From contig NZ_CP034234.1 of NCBI RefSeq assembly GCF_003931795.1, positions 1,302,001 to 1,366,000 on the forward strand: 64,000 bases of DNA. The letters run 5' to 3'. The DNA comes from Erysipelothrix piscisicarius (GTDB lineage Bacteria; Bacillota_I; Bacilli_A; Erysipelotrichales; Erysipelotrichaceae). Position 1 is the first letter of the stretch; every line of letters starts with the position of its first letter. Under the pieces are notes generated by a model. That model ran no database searches. It had not been told where the DNA came from and worked only from the letters and a program-made list of their open reading frames with translations. Of this stretch, positions 1 through 9,440 are shown piece by piece. The translations under genes were made by a program, and so were the position numbers.

Positions 1-197
1 CTGATAGATTTCTTCACTTTCAACTATTCAATATCTTCTAAAATGAATAACTGTATCCAAGTTGCATATCCAATCTTTATCATTACTACAATGAGTTTGT
101 GGATGGAAACTTCAAGACTAAAAAAACTCCTTCATTATCAATACAAGGAGCTGCTTTTAATAAAATTTGATTTCTATTATTTATTTCAGGATAATAA
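1..197. other. Region without a recognisable gene
   Basis: I see no convincing gene here. Open frames on both strands are short, lack a good ribosome binding site and resemble no family. The stretch lies downstream of the decayed ABC ATPase gene, which ends at 198 on the minus strand, so it may hold the 3' untranslated region of that operon or the decayed edge of a neighbouring gene. Confidence 0.4.
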
Positions 198-859
198 TTA
201 TGGATTCATGGGTTTATCAATTATTAATCCATTCTCTATATTTATAGTTTTATCAGCTATTCTTCTTGAAAATACTGGATCGTGCGTGATAATCGATATA
301 GCCATCCCTTTCTTTTCAAAACATTTATAATTTCTATAATTTTTTCAATATTATCTTGATCCAAAGCAGATGTGGGTTCATCAAAACATAAAATCTTCGG
401 TGTTCGAGCACAACTTCTCGCAATCACAACTTTTTGTTGTTGATCTCCTGATAATTCATATGGTTAAGAATCTTTTTTGGCTACTAAATCAACCATCTCA
501 AGTAGCTTCTCAGCTAATTCAACAATTTCATTCTTATCATTATTGAAAACATTGAGCGGTGATTCAATAATATTTTCTAATACGGTTAAATGAGGAAACA
601 AATTAGAATTTTGAAAAACCATTCCAATTTGTCCTCTTATTTTTTTATAATCAGAACTGGTATTAATTTCTATATCATCAACAATTATTTTTCCACTATC
701 AAACGCTTCAAGCCCGTTTATACATCGCATCAGTGTTGTTTTTCCAGCTCCTGATTTCCCAAGTACGACAGCAATTTCTTCCATACTAACTTCAAATGAT
801 AGCCCTTTAAGGACTTCTGTACTATTAAACTTCTTTTTCAAATTAATTACCTTTAACAT
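198..859 (-). pseudogene. Polar amino-acid ABC importer, ATP-binding subunit (broken)
   Basis: This would be the cytoplasmic ATPase of a polar amino-acid uptake (PAAT/GlnQ-type) transporter. Visible in order are Walker A (GKSGAGKTTL, about residue 35), the Q-loop (GMVFQNSNLFPHLTV) and, after an in-frame TAA near 464-466, the signature region (LSGDQQQKV), Walker B ([12 protein letters not shown]) and, one frame over, the H-loop (SIITHDP). The gene therefore has a nonsense codon just before the signature motif and a frameshift near 325. The signature reads LSGDQ instead of the usual LSGGQ, a further sign of relaxed selection. It lies 11 bp downstream of the permease remnant in the same operon order (binding protein, permease, ATPase). 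The family assignment is firm; the substrate cannot be told. Confidence 0.85.
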
Positions 860-1349
860 ATTTCACACCTCTAACTATAATACGAAAACTTTTTCTCAGC
901 CACTGATAATAGTTGAGTTGAGATTGCCGTCATCAAGATATATATCAATCCAGCAGATACAAAAGGCATCAAGCTTGGATCTCTATTACTTGCACCTATT
1001 GCGATTTTTAATAAATCATTAAGTCCTAAAATATATACCAGGGATGTATCTTTCACAAGTGTAATATGTTCATTTGATATGGGAGGAATCACTCTCTTTA
1101 TAACCTGAGGAAAGATGATTCTGCGATACTTTGTGATATTGTCAAAACCTAAAACATAAGCCGCCTCAAATTACCCTCTATCGATAGATTTTAGACCAGA
1201 TCTAAATATTTCAGCATAGTATGCTGCATGATTTACCGAAAACGCTATTATCGCTATCGGCATTCTGTCAAATACTAGTTTTTCACTTAATAACGGTAGT
1301 CCGTAATATAAAAACATCATTTGCAGTAATAAAGGACTCCCTCGCATAA

Positions 1350-2777
1350 TGAACCGCACCCCGAATCTTGGACAAAGATGAGGAGGTGCGGTTTTTTATG
1401 GCTAAGCTAACACGAAAACAAAAAATTGAAATATATGAAAAACGAAAGTTAGGACAATCAGTATGTTCATTAGTAAATGAGTATGGTATTAATAAATCAA
1501 GTATTAAATATTTGGTAAGACTTATCGATCAACATGGACCCAATGTTCTAAGACGAAACAAAAATCACTTTTATTCTCATGAATTTAAGTCAGAAGTAAT
1601 AAATCGGATATTAATGGATGGAGAAAGTACAATAGCTGTCGCCATCGAACTTGGATTAAGTTCTGATGGATTGATTTACAATTGGATTAAAAATTATAAA
1701 GAAAACGGCTATAATGTCATAGAACGGAAACGAGGTAAACCATCTATGACAAAACCAACTAAACTGTTAACAGTTAATGATGAACTAAAGGCATTGAAGA
1801 AAAAAAACAAGTATTTGGAAGCGGAGAATGAATATTTAAAAAAATTGAATGCCGTAGTGAAACAAAGGGTGGAGCGCGAAAAGAAGAAAACCAGAGTAGT
1901 CTCCTTACTACGACAAAAATATCCCTTAGAGATTCTTTTAAAAATATCCGGACTCGCTCGATCTACTTACTACTTCTACGTTTCAAAAATTGATTTTGAT
2001 ACCAAAAACGACGAACTCATGCAAGAGATTATAGAAATCTATTATGATCACAAAGGACGATATGGTTATCGTAGAATTACTTTAGAACTAAATACTCGAG
2101 GAATTCGTGTAAATCACAAGAAAGTCTTGAGACTTATGAATAAAATGGGATTACATTCAATCATAAGAAAGAAACGTAAGTATTCTTCATATAAAGGGAC
2201 AGTGGGAACCATTGTTGAGAATCGAGTTCAAAGAGATTTTGAAGCTGATAAACCCAATCAAAAATGGTTTACGGATATCACTGAGTTTAATGTGCAAGGG
2301 AAGAAAATCTATCTTTCACCAATACTTGATGCATATGGTAGATACATTGTATCTTACAACATATCTACAAGTCCTAATTTGGATCAAACTAGAGACATGC
2401 TTCACAAGGCATTTTCTTGTAACGATACGCAAGGAACAATTATTCATTCGGATAGAGGATGGCAATACCAACATCAATTTTATGTGAAAGAATTAGAAGC
2501 ACATTCGATGATTAGAAGTATGTCAAGAAAGGGAAATAGTATTGATAACGGACTCATGGAGGGCTTTTTTGGGCTACTAAAATCAGAAATGTATTATGAC
2601 CAAGAACATAAGTATAAAAAGGTAGAAGAATTAGTTGATGCAATTGATGAATATATCGACTATTATAATAACAAGAGAATTAAGAGCAAACTAAAAGGAC
2701 TGACCCCTGTTCAATACAGGAATCAATCCTTAAATTTAAAAGATAATTAGCTTGTCCAAAATTTGGGGTTCAGTTCA
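1350..2777 (+). mobile_element. IS3-family insertion sequence, 1428 bp
   Basis: The element is bounded by imperfect terminal inverted repeats of about 26 bp, matching at roughly 22 positions; both ends begin TGAAC and share an internal ACCCC and TTGGACAA. It is flanked by a 4-bp direct repeat ATAA (1346-1349 and 2778-2781), which fits IS3-family target duplications. It carries one transposase gene and has inserted into the ABC permease gene in the opposite orientation. The ends and the open reading frame look intact, so the copy could be active. Confidence 0.9.
1398..2750 (+). CDS. IS3-family transposase (fused OrfAB)
   Basis: This enzyme catalyses cut-and-paste or copy-out transposition of the surrounding element. 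The N-terminal 100 residues hold two helix-turn-helix units of the OrfA type, followed by a leucine-zipper-like coiled coil (about residues 130-165). An HTH_21-like linker precedes the rve/DDE integrase core with its catalytic residues in DITEF, HSDRGWQY and the Glu of LMEGFFG. Most IS3 elements produce the fusion by -1 frameshifting between orfA and orfB; here both halves lie in one frame of 451 codons. The start is ATG 1398 behind AGGAGG at 1381-1386. Confidence 0.9.
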   Translation: MAKLTRKQKIEIYEKRKLGQSVCSLVNEYGINKSSIKYLVRLIDQHGPNVLRRNKNHFYSHEFKSEVINRILMDGESTIAVAIELGLSSDGLIYNWIKNYKENGYNVIERKRGKPSMTKPTKLLTVNDELKALKKKNKYLEAENEYLKKLNAVVKQRVEREKKKTRVVSLLRQKYPLEILLKISGLARSTYYFYVSKIDFDTKNDELMQEIIEIYYDHKGRYGYRRITLELNTRGIRVNHKKVLRLMNKMGLHSIIRKKRKYSSYKGTVGTIVENRVQRDFEADKPNQKWFTDITEFNVQGKKIYLSPILDAYGRYIVSYNISTSPNLDQTRDMLHKAFSCNDTQGTIIHSDRGWQYQHQFYVKELEAHSMIRSMSRKGNSIDNGLMEGFFGLLKSEMYYDQEHKYKKVEELVDAIDEYIDYYNNKRIKSKLKGLTPVQYRNQSLNLKDN

Positions 2778-2954
2778 ATAATCCAAATATAAAAACTTGT
2801 GACCGTTCTTGCGATTTTACTTTTTTGAAACTCTTATATAAGCAATTACAATTCCTAAAGCTATCGAAAATAACGTTGTGAAAACAAATAACTTTATAAC
2901 TATTTTAATGCCATCAATCATTGACTTCCTCCAACCACTTCTTGCTTACCTTTA

Positions 2955-3584
2955 CTAAAACCATTTTTCTTCTAATTGTTGGAAAGTTCCATCTTCTTTT
3001 ATTTCATCAAGTGCCTTATCAATCGTTTCTCTTAATTTAATATCATCGACCCTGAACCCCACGGCATATTTTTCAGTACCTAAATCTCCTTCGAGCACTT
3101 TATACTTCTCTATTGCTCCTAATACAGAAGAAGCTGCTTGGGTACCGACCGCTTGATCTTTTAAATCCTCTATATTTTTAAAGGGTTTCTCAGCCATTGT
3201 TATTGCTATTTACTTATTATTTAAATAAGGTTTAGAGAAAGCAACTTTTTTTATGCGTTCATCTGTAATACTGTATCCATTCCATAGATAATCTACAGTG
3301 CCATTGTTTAATGATTGTTCCTTCATGGACCAATCAATATTTTCAAATTGAGGTTTATAGCCTGTTCTTTTGAACGCTTCTTTGGCAAGTTCTTTATCAA
3401 AACCTATTAATTCATTCTGTTCATCCAAAAATTCCATGGGGACAAATGTATTGTCTAAACCAACCACTACTTCCTTACTATCTTTTGATTTTTCTTTTTC
3501 ATTTGAAGCACATGATCCTAAACTCAACATCATTATGGCTCCCAATGCTATGAATAATACTTTACTAAAGATTCCTTTCTTCAC
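2955..3584 (-). pseudogene. Amino-acid ABC importer substrate-binding lipoprotein (broken)
   Basis: This is the extracellular solute-binding protein (SBP family 3) of the importer. It starts at GTG 3582-3584 behind GGGAGG, has a lipoprotein signal peptide with lipobox LGSC near residue 24, and continues into a typical family 3 fold (EVVVGLDNTFVPMEF, then YSITDERIKKVAFSKPY). An in-frame TAA near 3210 interrupts the segment where relatives read about K-Q-I-A-V-T-M; the change is again compatible with CAA to TAA. Reading resumes in the same frame through ALDEIKEDGTFQQLEEKWF to the stop at 2955. It is first in the decayed operon. Confidence 0.85.
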
Positions 3585-3774
3585 GTTGAATACCTCCCTT
3601 ATAAGAATCAAATTTAGCCCTATATTTTCACTAAAAAATAAATCAAAACATTTCCTATAATTATCGTATCTATATCTACTATTCTTTTCTTAAAATATCT
3701 AATAAGATTTAACGATTAACTACTAAGTCATGATTTATTATAAACATATTTCTATTCCATTTAGAAACTACACA

Positions 3775-3822
3775 CTAAAAAATGATGGTAATTCCTAGTT
3801 CTTTTAATTTAGTATGTCGCAT
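3775..3822 (-). other. Possible short peptide or gene remnant (15 codons)
   Basis: A 15-codon frame (MRHTKLKELGITIIF) lies behind a strong GAGGAGG site with good spacing. It is too short to assign. It may be the 5' stub of a deleted gene, since the well-formed start contrasts with the immediate stop. The rest of 3585-3941 shows no other gene. Confidence 0.25.
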
Positions 3823-3941
3823 TGTATTCCTCCTCACACCTCTTTTGCATTCAAAATATAAGAAGCACCTTTCTTACATTATTTTACCTATTTTTTACTT
3901 CTCAACAAATTTTGATAAACTTTAAAACTTATTAAATAAAA

Positions 3942-3971
3942 ACAAAGCCGCTCATTAAATGGCGGCCTTGT
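3942..3971 (-). terminator. Intrinsic terminator of the LPXTG remnant
   Basis: A 10-bp inverted repeat (ACAAAGCCGC and GCGGCCTTGT, one wobble) has a 10-nt loop and is followed on the minus strand by a T-rich run. It lies 55 bp past the stop of the LPXTG fragment. Confidence 0.75.
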
Positions 3972-4025
3972 CTATTCATCTGAGTAATTGATAAAGTTTC
4001 GTTTAAGTGAAAATCAAACTGGTGA

Positions 4026-4588
4026 TTATTTTTCTGGCTTCATAGATTTCTTAGTAACTAAAGTAACAAAACCAATTATAGTCATCATAAATCCATAAAC
4101 TATTGAATTCGACATTGCTACACCCGTTTGCGGTAATGTATCCTTCATATCCATCTCTGGCATGTTGTTAGGTTTTTTCCCTGAATCCTTGTCATTTGGA
4201 TTAATTTCACCATCTGAAGAATCTTTACCTAATTTATCGGCTTCAACATTCGTATCAACTTTAGATTTATATACAGATGGTCCTTCTGATCTCTTAGTTT
4301 CCTCAACAACGATGTCAATGTTCTTAGTTTCTTTGGATCCGTCTGGATAGATAATTTCTATGACTCCTGGATAGATTCCTGGCGTATTTGGATCAACGCT
4401 ATTTTCTGGTGTTTTATCAACAACAATTGTTCCTTGCTTTGTTCCTGGTGTAGTAGTATCAATTTCTTCCTTCCATGTATAAACCGTATTGGTAGGAAGG
4501 TCATCCGTATTGACAATTGCATCCTAAGAATTTGGTTTCATGTTTAACTCAATACTAATATCTTGACCTACAGGTTCGATTTTTCTTT
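4026..4588 (-). pseudogene. C-terminal remnant of an LPXTG surface protein with a Rib/YPDG-type domain
   Basis: Reading minus from about 4588, the frame gives a Rib/alpha-like repeat unit (GVIEIIYPDGSKETKNIDIV), a charged spacer, the sortase motif LPQTG, a hydrophobic segment and a short basic tail ending at 4026. No start or signal peptide is present and an in-frame TAG lies near 4526. Only the last part of the protein survives. Its upstream edge is fused directly to a fragment of an unrelated gene (see 4589-4737), so it is the product of a deletion or rearrangement. Confidence 0.75.
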
Positions 4589-4737
4589 TTAGCAACCATA
4601 TTCGCGAGTTGCAATATCACTGAACTATCTTTTCCTCCAGAAAAAGAGAGATAAACAACAAAGTCTTCCGAAAATATTGCTTCAAACCTTTCAATAGCAG
4701 CATTGTGAACGTCCTTCTACAAATAAACCTTTCCCAC
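4589..4737 (-). pseudogene. N-terminal fragment of a PAPS-reductase-like (DUF3440-type) protein
   Basis: From a GTG at 4735-4737 behind GGAGG the minus strand reads GKVYL, a TAG stop, then about 40 residues of an adenine-nucleotide alpha-hydrolase start ending in the PP-loop SFSGGKDSS and a following helix (VILQLANMVAKK). This is typical of the PAPS reductase/DUF3440 family often found in accessory regions. The rest of the gene is gone: the frame runs into the LPXTG remnant at an A-rich junction. The family call rests on the PP-loop and its context. Confidence 0.6.
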
Positions 4738-4887
4738 TTAACCACCTCCGCAGAAATACGCTTACTTTTACAAATATTTGCATTAATAATATAATGATAC
4801 AAATCATATTTAATAATATTGCATCATAAATTTATTATTTTTCTTACCATTCTTGTATTCAAATAAAAACTAAAATAATTAGTATTG

Positions 4888-4918
4888 GTTGTGTTGAAAT
4901 CATTGTTGTGCTGAAATC
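4888..4918. repeat. Direct repeat upstream of the Gabija-like genes
   Basis: Two 14-bp copies of GTTGTG(T/C)TGAAATC stand 17 bp apart, at 4888-4901 and 4905-4918, about 150 bp upstream of the first defence gene. The spacing is close to two helical turns minus a few bases, so it could be a regulator site. No partner regulator is seen nearby. Confidence 0.35.
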
Positions 4919-4994
4919 GTTAATAAAAATCAATTATATATTAATAGTCAGATTTGCATTGTTCGTAAGCACTTACACTTTTCCAATAAAATGC

Positions 4995-5000
4995 TATAAT
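4995..5000 (+). promoter_or_regulatory. Likely -10 element for the Gabija-like operon
   Basis: A perfect TATAAT stands 71 bp before the ATG at 5072. No good -35 match is visible at 16-18 bp, so the element is tentative. Nothing else is recognised in 4738-5071 apart from the direct repeat. Confidence 0.4.
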
Positions 5001-5071
5001 AATAGTAGACAACGTTTCTTTGAGTAATTACTTTGAATTATAACTTGTATTCTAAAGAAAGGAATTATTAA

Positions 5072-6726
5072 ATGATTTCAATTAAAAAAATTAGAATTAG
5101 CAACTTTAAGTCTATACAATTTATGGATTTTTTAGTAACTAATGAAAAAACTGTATTTGTTGTCAAAATAATGCAGGAAAATCAAACATTAACAAAGCAA
5201 TCAATTGTGTATTTAATCCTCGATATATACCTTCCGAGTTCGACTTTTATTCAGGTATGAAAGAAGATGATGTGTGTTATATCGATATAATGCTGATACC
5301 AAACACTGATGATAAATTTGATATAGACTGGTTAATGTTATTTGGTGAGAATATAGTACAAAATGAGTATCATCAAGAGAGTTTTTCTATTAGAACAGTC
5401 ATTAGTCAAAATCACACCTCTAAAAGAATAGAAATTAATAGATTCCCAATTCTAAATTGGGAATCACAAGAATTTACCGATATTAATAGGAGACTTCCCA
5501 AAAATCTAAGTAAATGTATTGGTAGTTTCTATTTGGACTCTAGCAGAGATATTGTTGATGAACTTAGGATCAGAAATTCGAATTTTAGCAAACCAATGAA
5601 AAACTCAAATTACAAACTTAACGAACTAGATTCCTCTAATATCGAAAGGGCTCTAGAAATTGTTAACCGAATGATTCGTAAAAAACTACCTTCCATTTCA
5701 GAAATAGAGGATAATTTATCAGAAATTTCAACTACAATTGAGAACATCAACGAACTTCGTATAATTCCAATTCCAAATAAATTTGATGATCTTGATAAAG
5801 GTGTCGAAATTGAAGTTAAAAACTCTAATAATAATCTGCCCATTAGTGTGTTGGGTGACGGTACACGTAGTTGGGTTAGTATTTTAACCTTATCATCTTA
5901 TATTGAATCTACTAGAAAGCAACTCGAACTGGAAAATTTGCCTTATTTCCCCATCGTTTTATTAGAAGAACCTGAATCGCATTTACACCCCCAAGCACAA
6001 AATAAAGTTGTTTCACAACTAGATAAAATAAGTGCTCAAACTTTTATAACAACACACTCTAGTAATATAGTTTCTGAGTTGGGTATTTACCAACTATTTA
6101 GAGTTTCTAATGACGAGAGTACTCAACTACAAACTGTAAATAAAGATATCAGTCAAACGGATAGGTATAAAATAATGAATTTTATACTTCCTTTTTATAC
6201 AGAAATTTTATTCTCAAATATTGTCATTCTAGTCGAGGGAATATCAGATAAAATAATAATTACTGAGTATCTAAAAATGAAATTACAAAAGAAACCCTTT
6301 GAATTGGGGATATCTATCGTCGCTACCAATAGCAAAGATAGTCTGCCTTTATTTAGACAGTTTTGTGAATTACACTCAATTAAAAATATCATTTTCGCAG
6401 ATGGAGATGCGAGAGATTCAGTACCTAATGCATTACAACACAAAAATCTCTCAACCTGTAACTTAATTTTCACCAAAGAACTTGATATGGAATATGAACT
6501 AATAGAAGAACAGTTAGATTTTTGCAGCAATGCTTTTGCTTGTATGAAAGCACTCCCTTCAGAATACATCGATACCCTAAAAAAAGAAGACAGATTAAAA
6601 AATCAGGTTTTGACATATTTCAAAGGCAATAAATCACAATATCCTCACTATTTGGCAATGAAGATGGATGTTAATTTTAATATCCGATCATTAGACCTTC
6701 TAATTTCTACATTAAGGAGAGTATAA
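5072..6726 (+). pseudogene. GajA-like OLD-family ATPase/TOPRIM nuclease (frameshift in Walker A)
   Basis: GajA is the DNA-nicking nuclease of the Gabija anti-phage system; its ABC-type ATPase domain senses nucleotides and its TOPRIM domain cuts. The frame begins MISIKKIRISNFKS, typical of RecF/OLD N-termini. Walker A (QNNAGKSN) is legible only in the next frame: GTTGTCAA near 5158 looks like GTTGGTCAA minus one G. From 5200 the second frame runs uninterrupted through Walker B (VLLEEPESHLHP, about residue 300), the H-like ITTHSSN, and TOPRIM motifs ILVEGISDK and ADGDARD. The full length would be about 552 residues, close to known GajA proteins. The next gene starts 2 bp later. The single missing G could be a true mutation or a sequence error. 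Confidence 0.8.
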
Positions 6727-6728
6727 CA

Positions 6729-8434
6729 ATGAACCTACCTTCAAAGTTACAAAAAAACATAATTGATTATAGAGGCTTTTTAGTTGTGAATGCACCACCA
6801 GGAAGTGGGAAAACATTTACGCTAACAAAAAAAATAGAGAAAGTTCAAAATGAATCAAATAAGAAAATAATTGCTTTAACTTTCAGTAATAAAGCAGCTG
6901 TTGAATTACAAGAGCGAATCACCGATAAAACTAATGTAATTGCCACTACAATTCATAGTTTCTGTCAAGATATTGTTTTAAATAGAGGTTATCAATTAGG
7001 TCTACCTGGTAACTTAAGAATAATCTCCGAAGAGCGAGATAAACTTTTTATAATAAAAGAGGTAATTAATGCATCGCCATACCTGTTGGAAAAGTTAAAT
7101 GATTTTTCATTGGATGAGTTAACAAAAATTTCAAAATTTATTAGTACTCAGAAGAATAAATTTATTCCCCCTGAATATTTTAAAGAATCAGATTCTAAGC
7201 ATTCTAAAATTTATTATGAAGTGTATGATGGCTATGTTAATAGCATGCTTAACCAAAATCTCTTCGATTTTGATGATTTATTATATTATGCCTATCAAAT
7301 TTTGAATCTTGAAGAAACTCAGTCTCTTTATCGAAGACTTTATGGTCACTTGTATATTGACGAAGCTCAAGATCTAAACTTAGCTCAATACGAAATAATT
7401 AAAAGTGTGGCAAAATTAGTAGATGATGTGATGTTGATAGGCGACCCTGACCAGTCTCTCTACGGGTTTATGGGATCGTCTAAAGAAATTATGTTAACAC
7501 AATTCCGGAAGGATTTTAATGCTTCAGTGATTTCGTTGAATGAAAACTATAGATCAGCAAAAAAAATTGTTGATATGATTAACAAATTGAGTAATGGCAG
7601 TGCAGATAAAAGTCTTGCGCAATTCCCTATTGAAGGCGAAGTAACTTTTAATCAGTATGAAAATGAAGAAGAAGAAGCTGATGAAATCCTTAAGAAAATA
7701 TGTCAGTTACAAAATGATGGAATCCCATTAGAAGAAATAGCAATATTGGGGCTATTGGAAAAGTTTCTTTCGAAACGCAAGAAGCAACGGTATTACTAAA
7801 CATCATAAAATTATTAGATAATCCTGATAATAAAATCATCATGAATTATTTTAAAGAAATGTTTGAATTAGATAATTACAATTTAAATGAAATACACAGA
7901 AATATTGATTTAATTTATCCGGAAATTTTTAACGCTTCAAAGAATATTCATGCAAATATACAACTATTTACTAGAGAGATAGATACACTAATTAGCTATT
8001 ATTCTGAAAAAAGAGATTTTAGTGATGAATTCAAATACTTGCTTATTAATGATTTAAAATTTCTAAAAACAAATTGGGTAAATTATTCTGCATCGTCAGA
8101 AAATAAGTCCCTAACTTCTTTCATAAATGACATGCATTTAGGAAAAACACAGAAAACAGATCTGTCTGGTATTTCTTTGCTTACAGTCCATAAATCTAAG
8201 GGACTAGAATTTGATACTACATTTGTATTAGGACTTAATGAAGGTACATTACCCGATTATAGAGCAACTGAAGATACTATGGCCGAAGAAGACAACAATG
8301 CTTATGTTGCATTATCGCGTGCAAAAAGGAGATGTTACATTAGTGCTCTTAAATTCAAGATGATGCCATGGGGCAGTAGAGAACCCCAAGAAATTTCTCG
8401 ATATATTGAGAGGATTGAAGATGTTTTTAATTAA
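6729..8434 (+). pseudogene. GajB-like UvrD/Rep-family helicase (internal deletion and frameshift)
   Basis: GajB is the SF1A helicase partner that activates GajA. The N-terminal part has Walker A (NAPPGSGKTFT, about residue 25), LTFSNKAA, Walker B DEAQDLN and motif III GDPDQSLYGF. The frame then breaks near 7750 just after IAILG. In the next frame reading resumes directly at a segment that resembles the later start of domain 2A (FETQEATVLLNIIKLLDNP), so roughly 25-30 codons expected in between appear missing. Motifs V and VI follow (LLTVHKSKGLEFD, AYVALSRAKR). The gene is tightly spaced with gajA and with the third gene, implying one transcript. Confidence 0.8.
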
Positions 8435-8456
8435 AACAATTGAAAGGTTCAGTAAA

Positions 8457-9321
8457 ATGAAAGTCACGAAAAAGAAATTAATCTTTACCCCATATTATAT
8501 TAATCAGTCGAGACTATTTGATCGTTATGCATTATTAAATGGTGGTTATAATGAATATTCAGAAATCATGGAATCAGTCTCACAGAACAACAAATCTAAG
8601 GTAGAAGCAGAAATTAACGGAGCATTGAGCGGTTTTAAAATGTTCAATTTTGGAGGCTCAGTGCTCAGTAGGTGGATCTAAAAATAAAGAATCTAGAACA
8701 CTTGAAAAACATAGCCATAGAATGGTTCAAACCATCGCTTCGATGCTAAGTATAGTTATTGATGAACTTGCTTCTAATGATTATATTTCAAAAATTAGTG
8801 TTTCAGAGGCTGGAAGTTTTATCAATATACCTGTAGAATTTAGAATAAATTCATTTAGACATTTGATGAATGAAGTAGATAATTTTATGGATTTATATAA
8901 TCTAATTGAAAATATGAATAATCACAGCAAGGCTAAGAATAAGAAGAATAAGGAGTTTGATCAGGTCAAGACAATCATTGATAAGATGTTTTCTGGTGAC
9001 GAACTACTCTATGAAACTGACAAGTATGCTGTTATAGCAAACATTTACGACGAACATTTATATCAATCAAACAAGACAGATATTATTGGATGTAAATTAC
9101 AATGTTTAGGTCAAATAAAAAGAATATTTCCATATGGAACGAAATTAATGAAAAATACCACCTTCAACAAATTAAGTGATCAAGAATTAGAAAGGCAACT
9201 CCTACATGCAATTGAAGGTTTAACAAACCAACAATCTATTTCATTTGATTCTATTCCAGTAACAAATATATCAAATAAGATAGTCTATCAAATTGAAATA
9301 ATTGCTCTTTTTCAAACTTGA
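8457..9321 (+). pseudogene. Third gene of the Gabija-like module, DUF6414-like, split by a 7-bp duplication
   Basis: I do not know the function. The likely start is ATG 8457 (MKVTKKK) behind AAAGG, just after the helicase stop. The first half (YYINQSRLFDRYALLNGGY) and the second half (KHSHRMVQTIASML, then GCKLQCLGQIKRIFPYG) resemble the DUF6414 family as I remember it; this is a weak call. The two halves are in different frames. The break is an exact tandem duplication of GCTCAGT (8656-8662 and 8663-8669); removing one copy gives a continuous FGGSVGGSKNK reading and a protein of about 285 residues. The stop lies inside the terminator hairpin. Confidence 0.7.
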
Positions 9322-9332
9322 AAAAGAGCAAT
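9301..9332 (+). terminator. Terminator of the Gabija-like operon
   Basis: A perfect 15-bp inverted repeat (ATTGCTCTTTTTCAA and TTGAAAAAGAGCAAT, 2-nt spacer) overlaps the last codons of the third gene. The downstream T content is modest, so termination strength is uncertain. Confidence 0.7.
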
Positions 9333-9400
9333 TATAAATTTATTATATAAAAAAACCTCTTGTTTTCTTTTTTCAACATTAGTTTTTTGCTATATCCTTT

Positions 9401-9440
9401 CAAAAGCAGCCCACTGTAATCGTATAGTGGGCTGCTTTTG
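9401..9440. terminator. Bidirectional hairpin terminator
   Basis: A perfect 15-bp stem (CAAAAGCAGCCCACT and AGTGGGCTGCTTTTG) with a 10-nt loop has short T runs on both strands. It ends the defence island and separates it from the following mobile-element-like stretch. Confidence 0.7.

Larger units (their letters stand above)
871..2921 (-). pseudogene. Polar amino-acid ABC importer, permease subunit (split by an IS)
   Basis: This is the inner-membrane permease of the same importer, HisM/GlnP type. The N-terminus starts at ATG 2919-2921 behind an AGGAAG site and encodes a first membrane helix. The gene is then cut by the IS element at 1350-2777. Joining the flanks and removing one copy of the 4-bp target duplication restores a continuous WIMRGSPLLLQ reading across the insertion point. 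The EAA loop is recognisable (FEAAYVLGF) but is preceded by an in-frame TAA where the family has Gln (CAA to TAA), and a separate frameshift lies near 2815 before the IS. The gene thus carries three independent lesions and is not functional. Confidence 0.85.

Noticed and set aside
43-330. A 95-codon frame on the plus strand
   Set aside because: It lies antisense to the legible ABC ATPase remnant over much of its length, has no ribosome binding site and no family resemblance.
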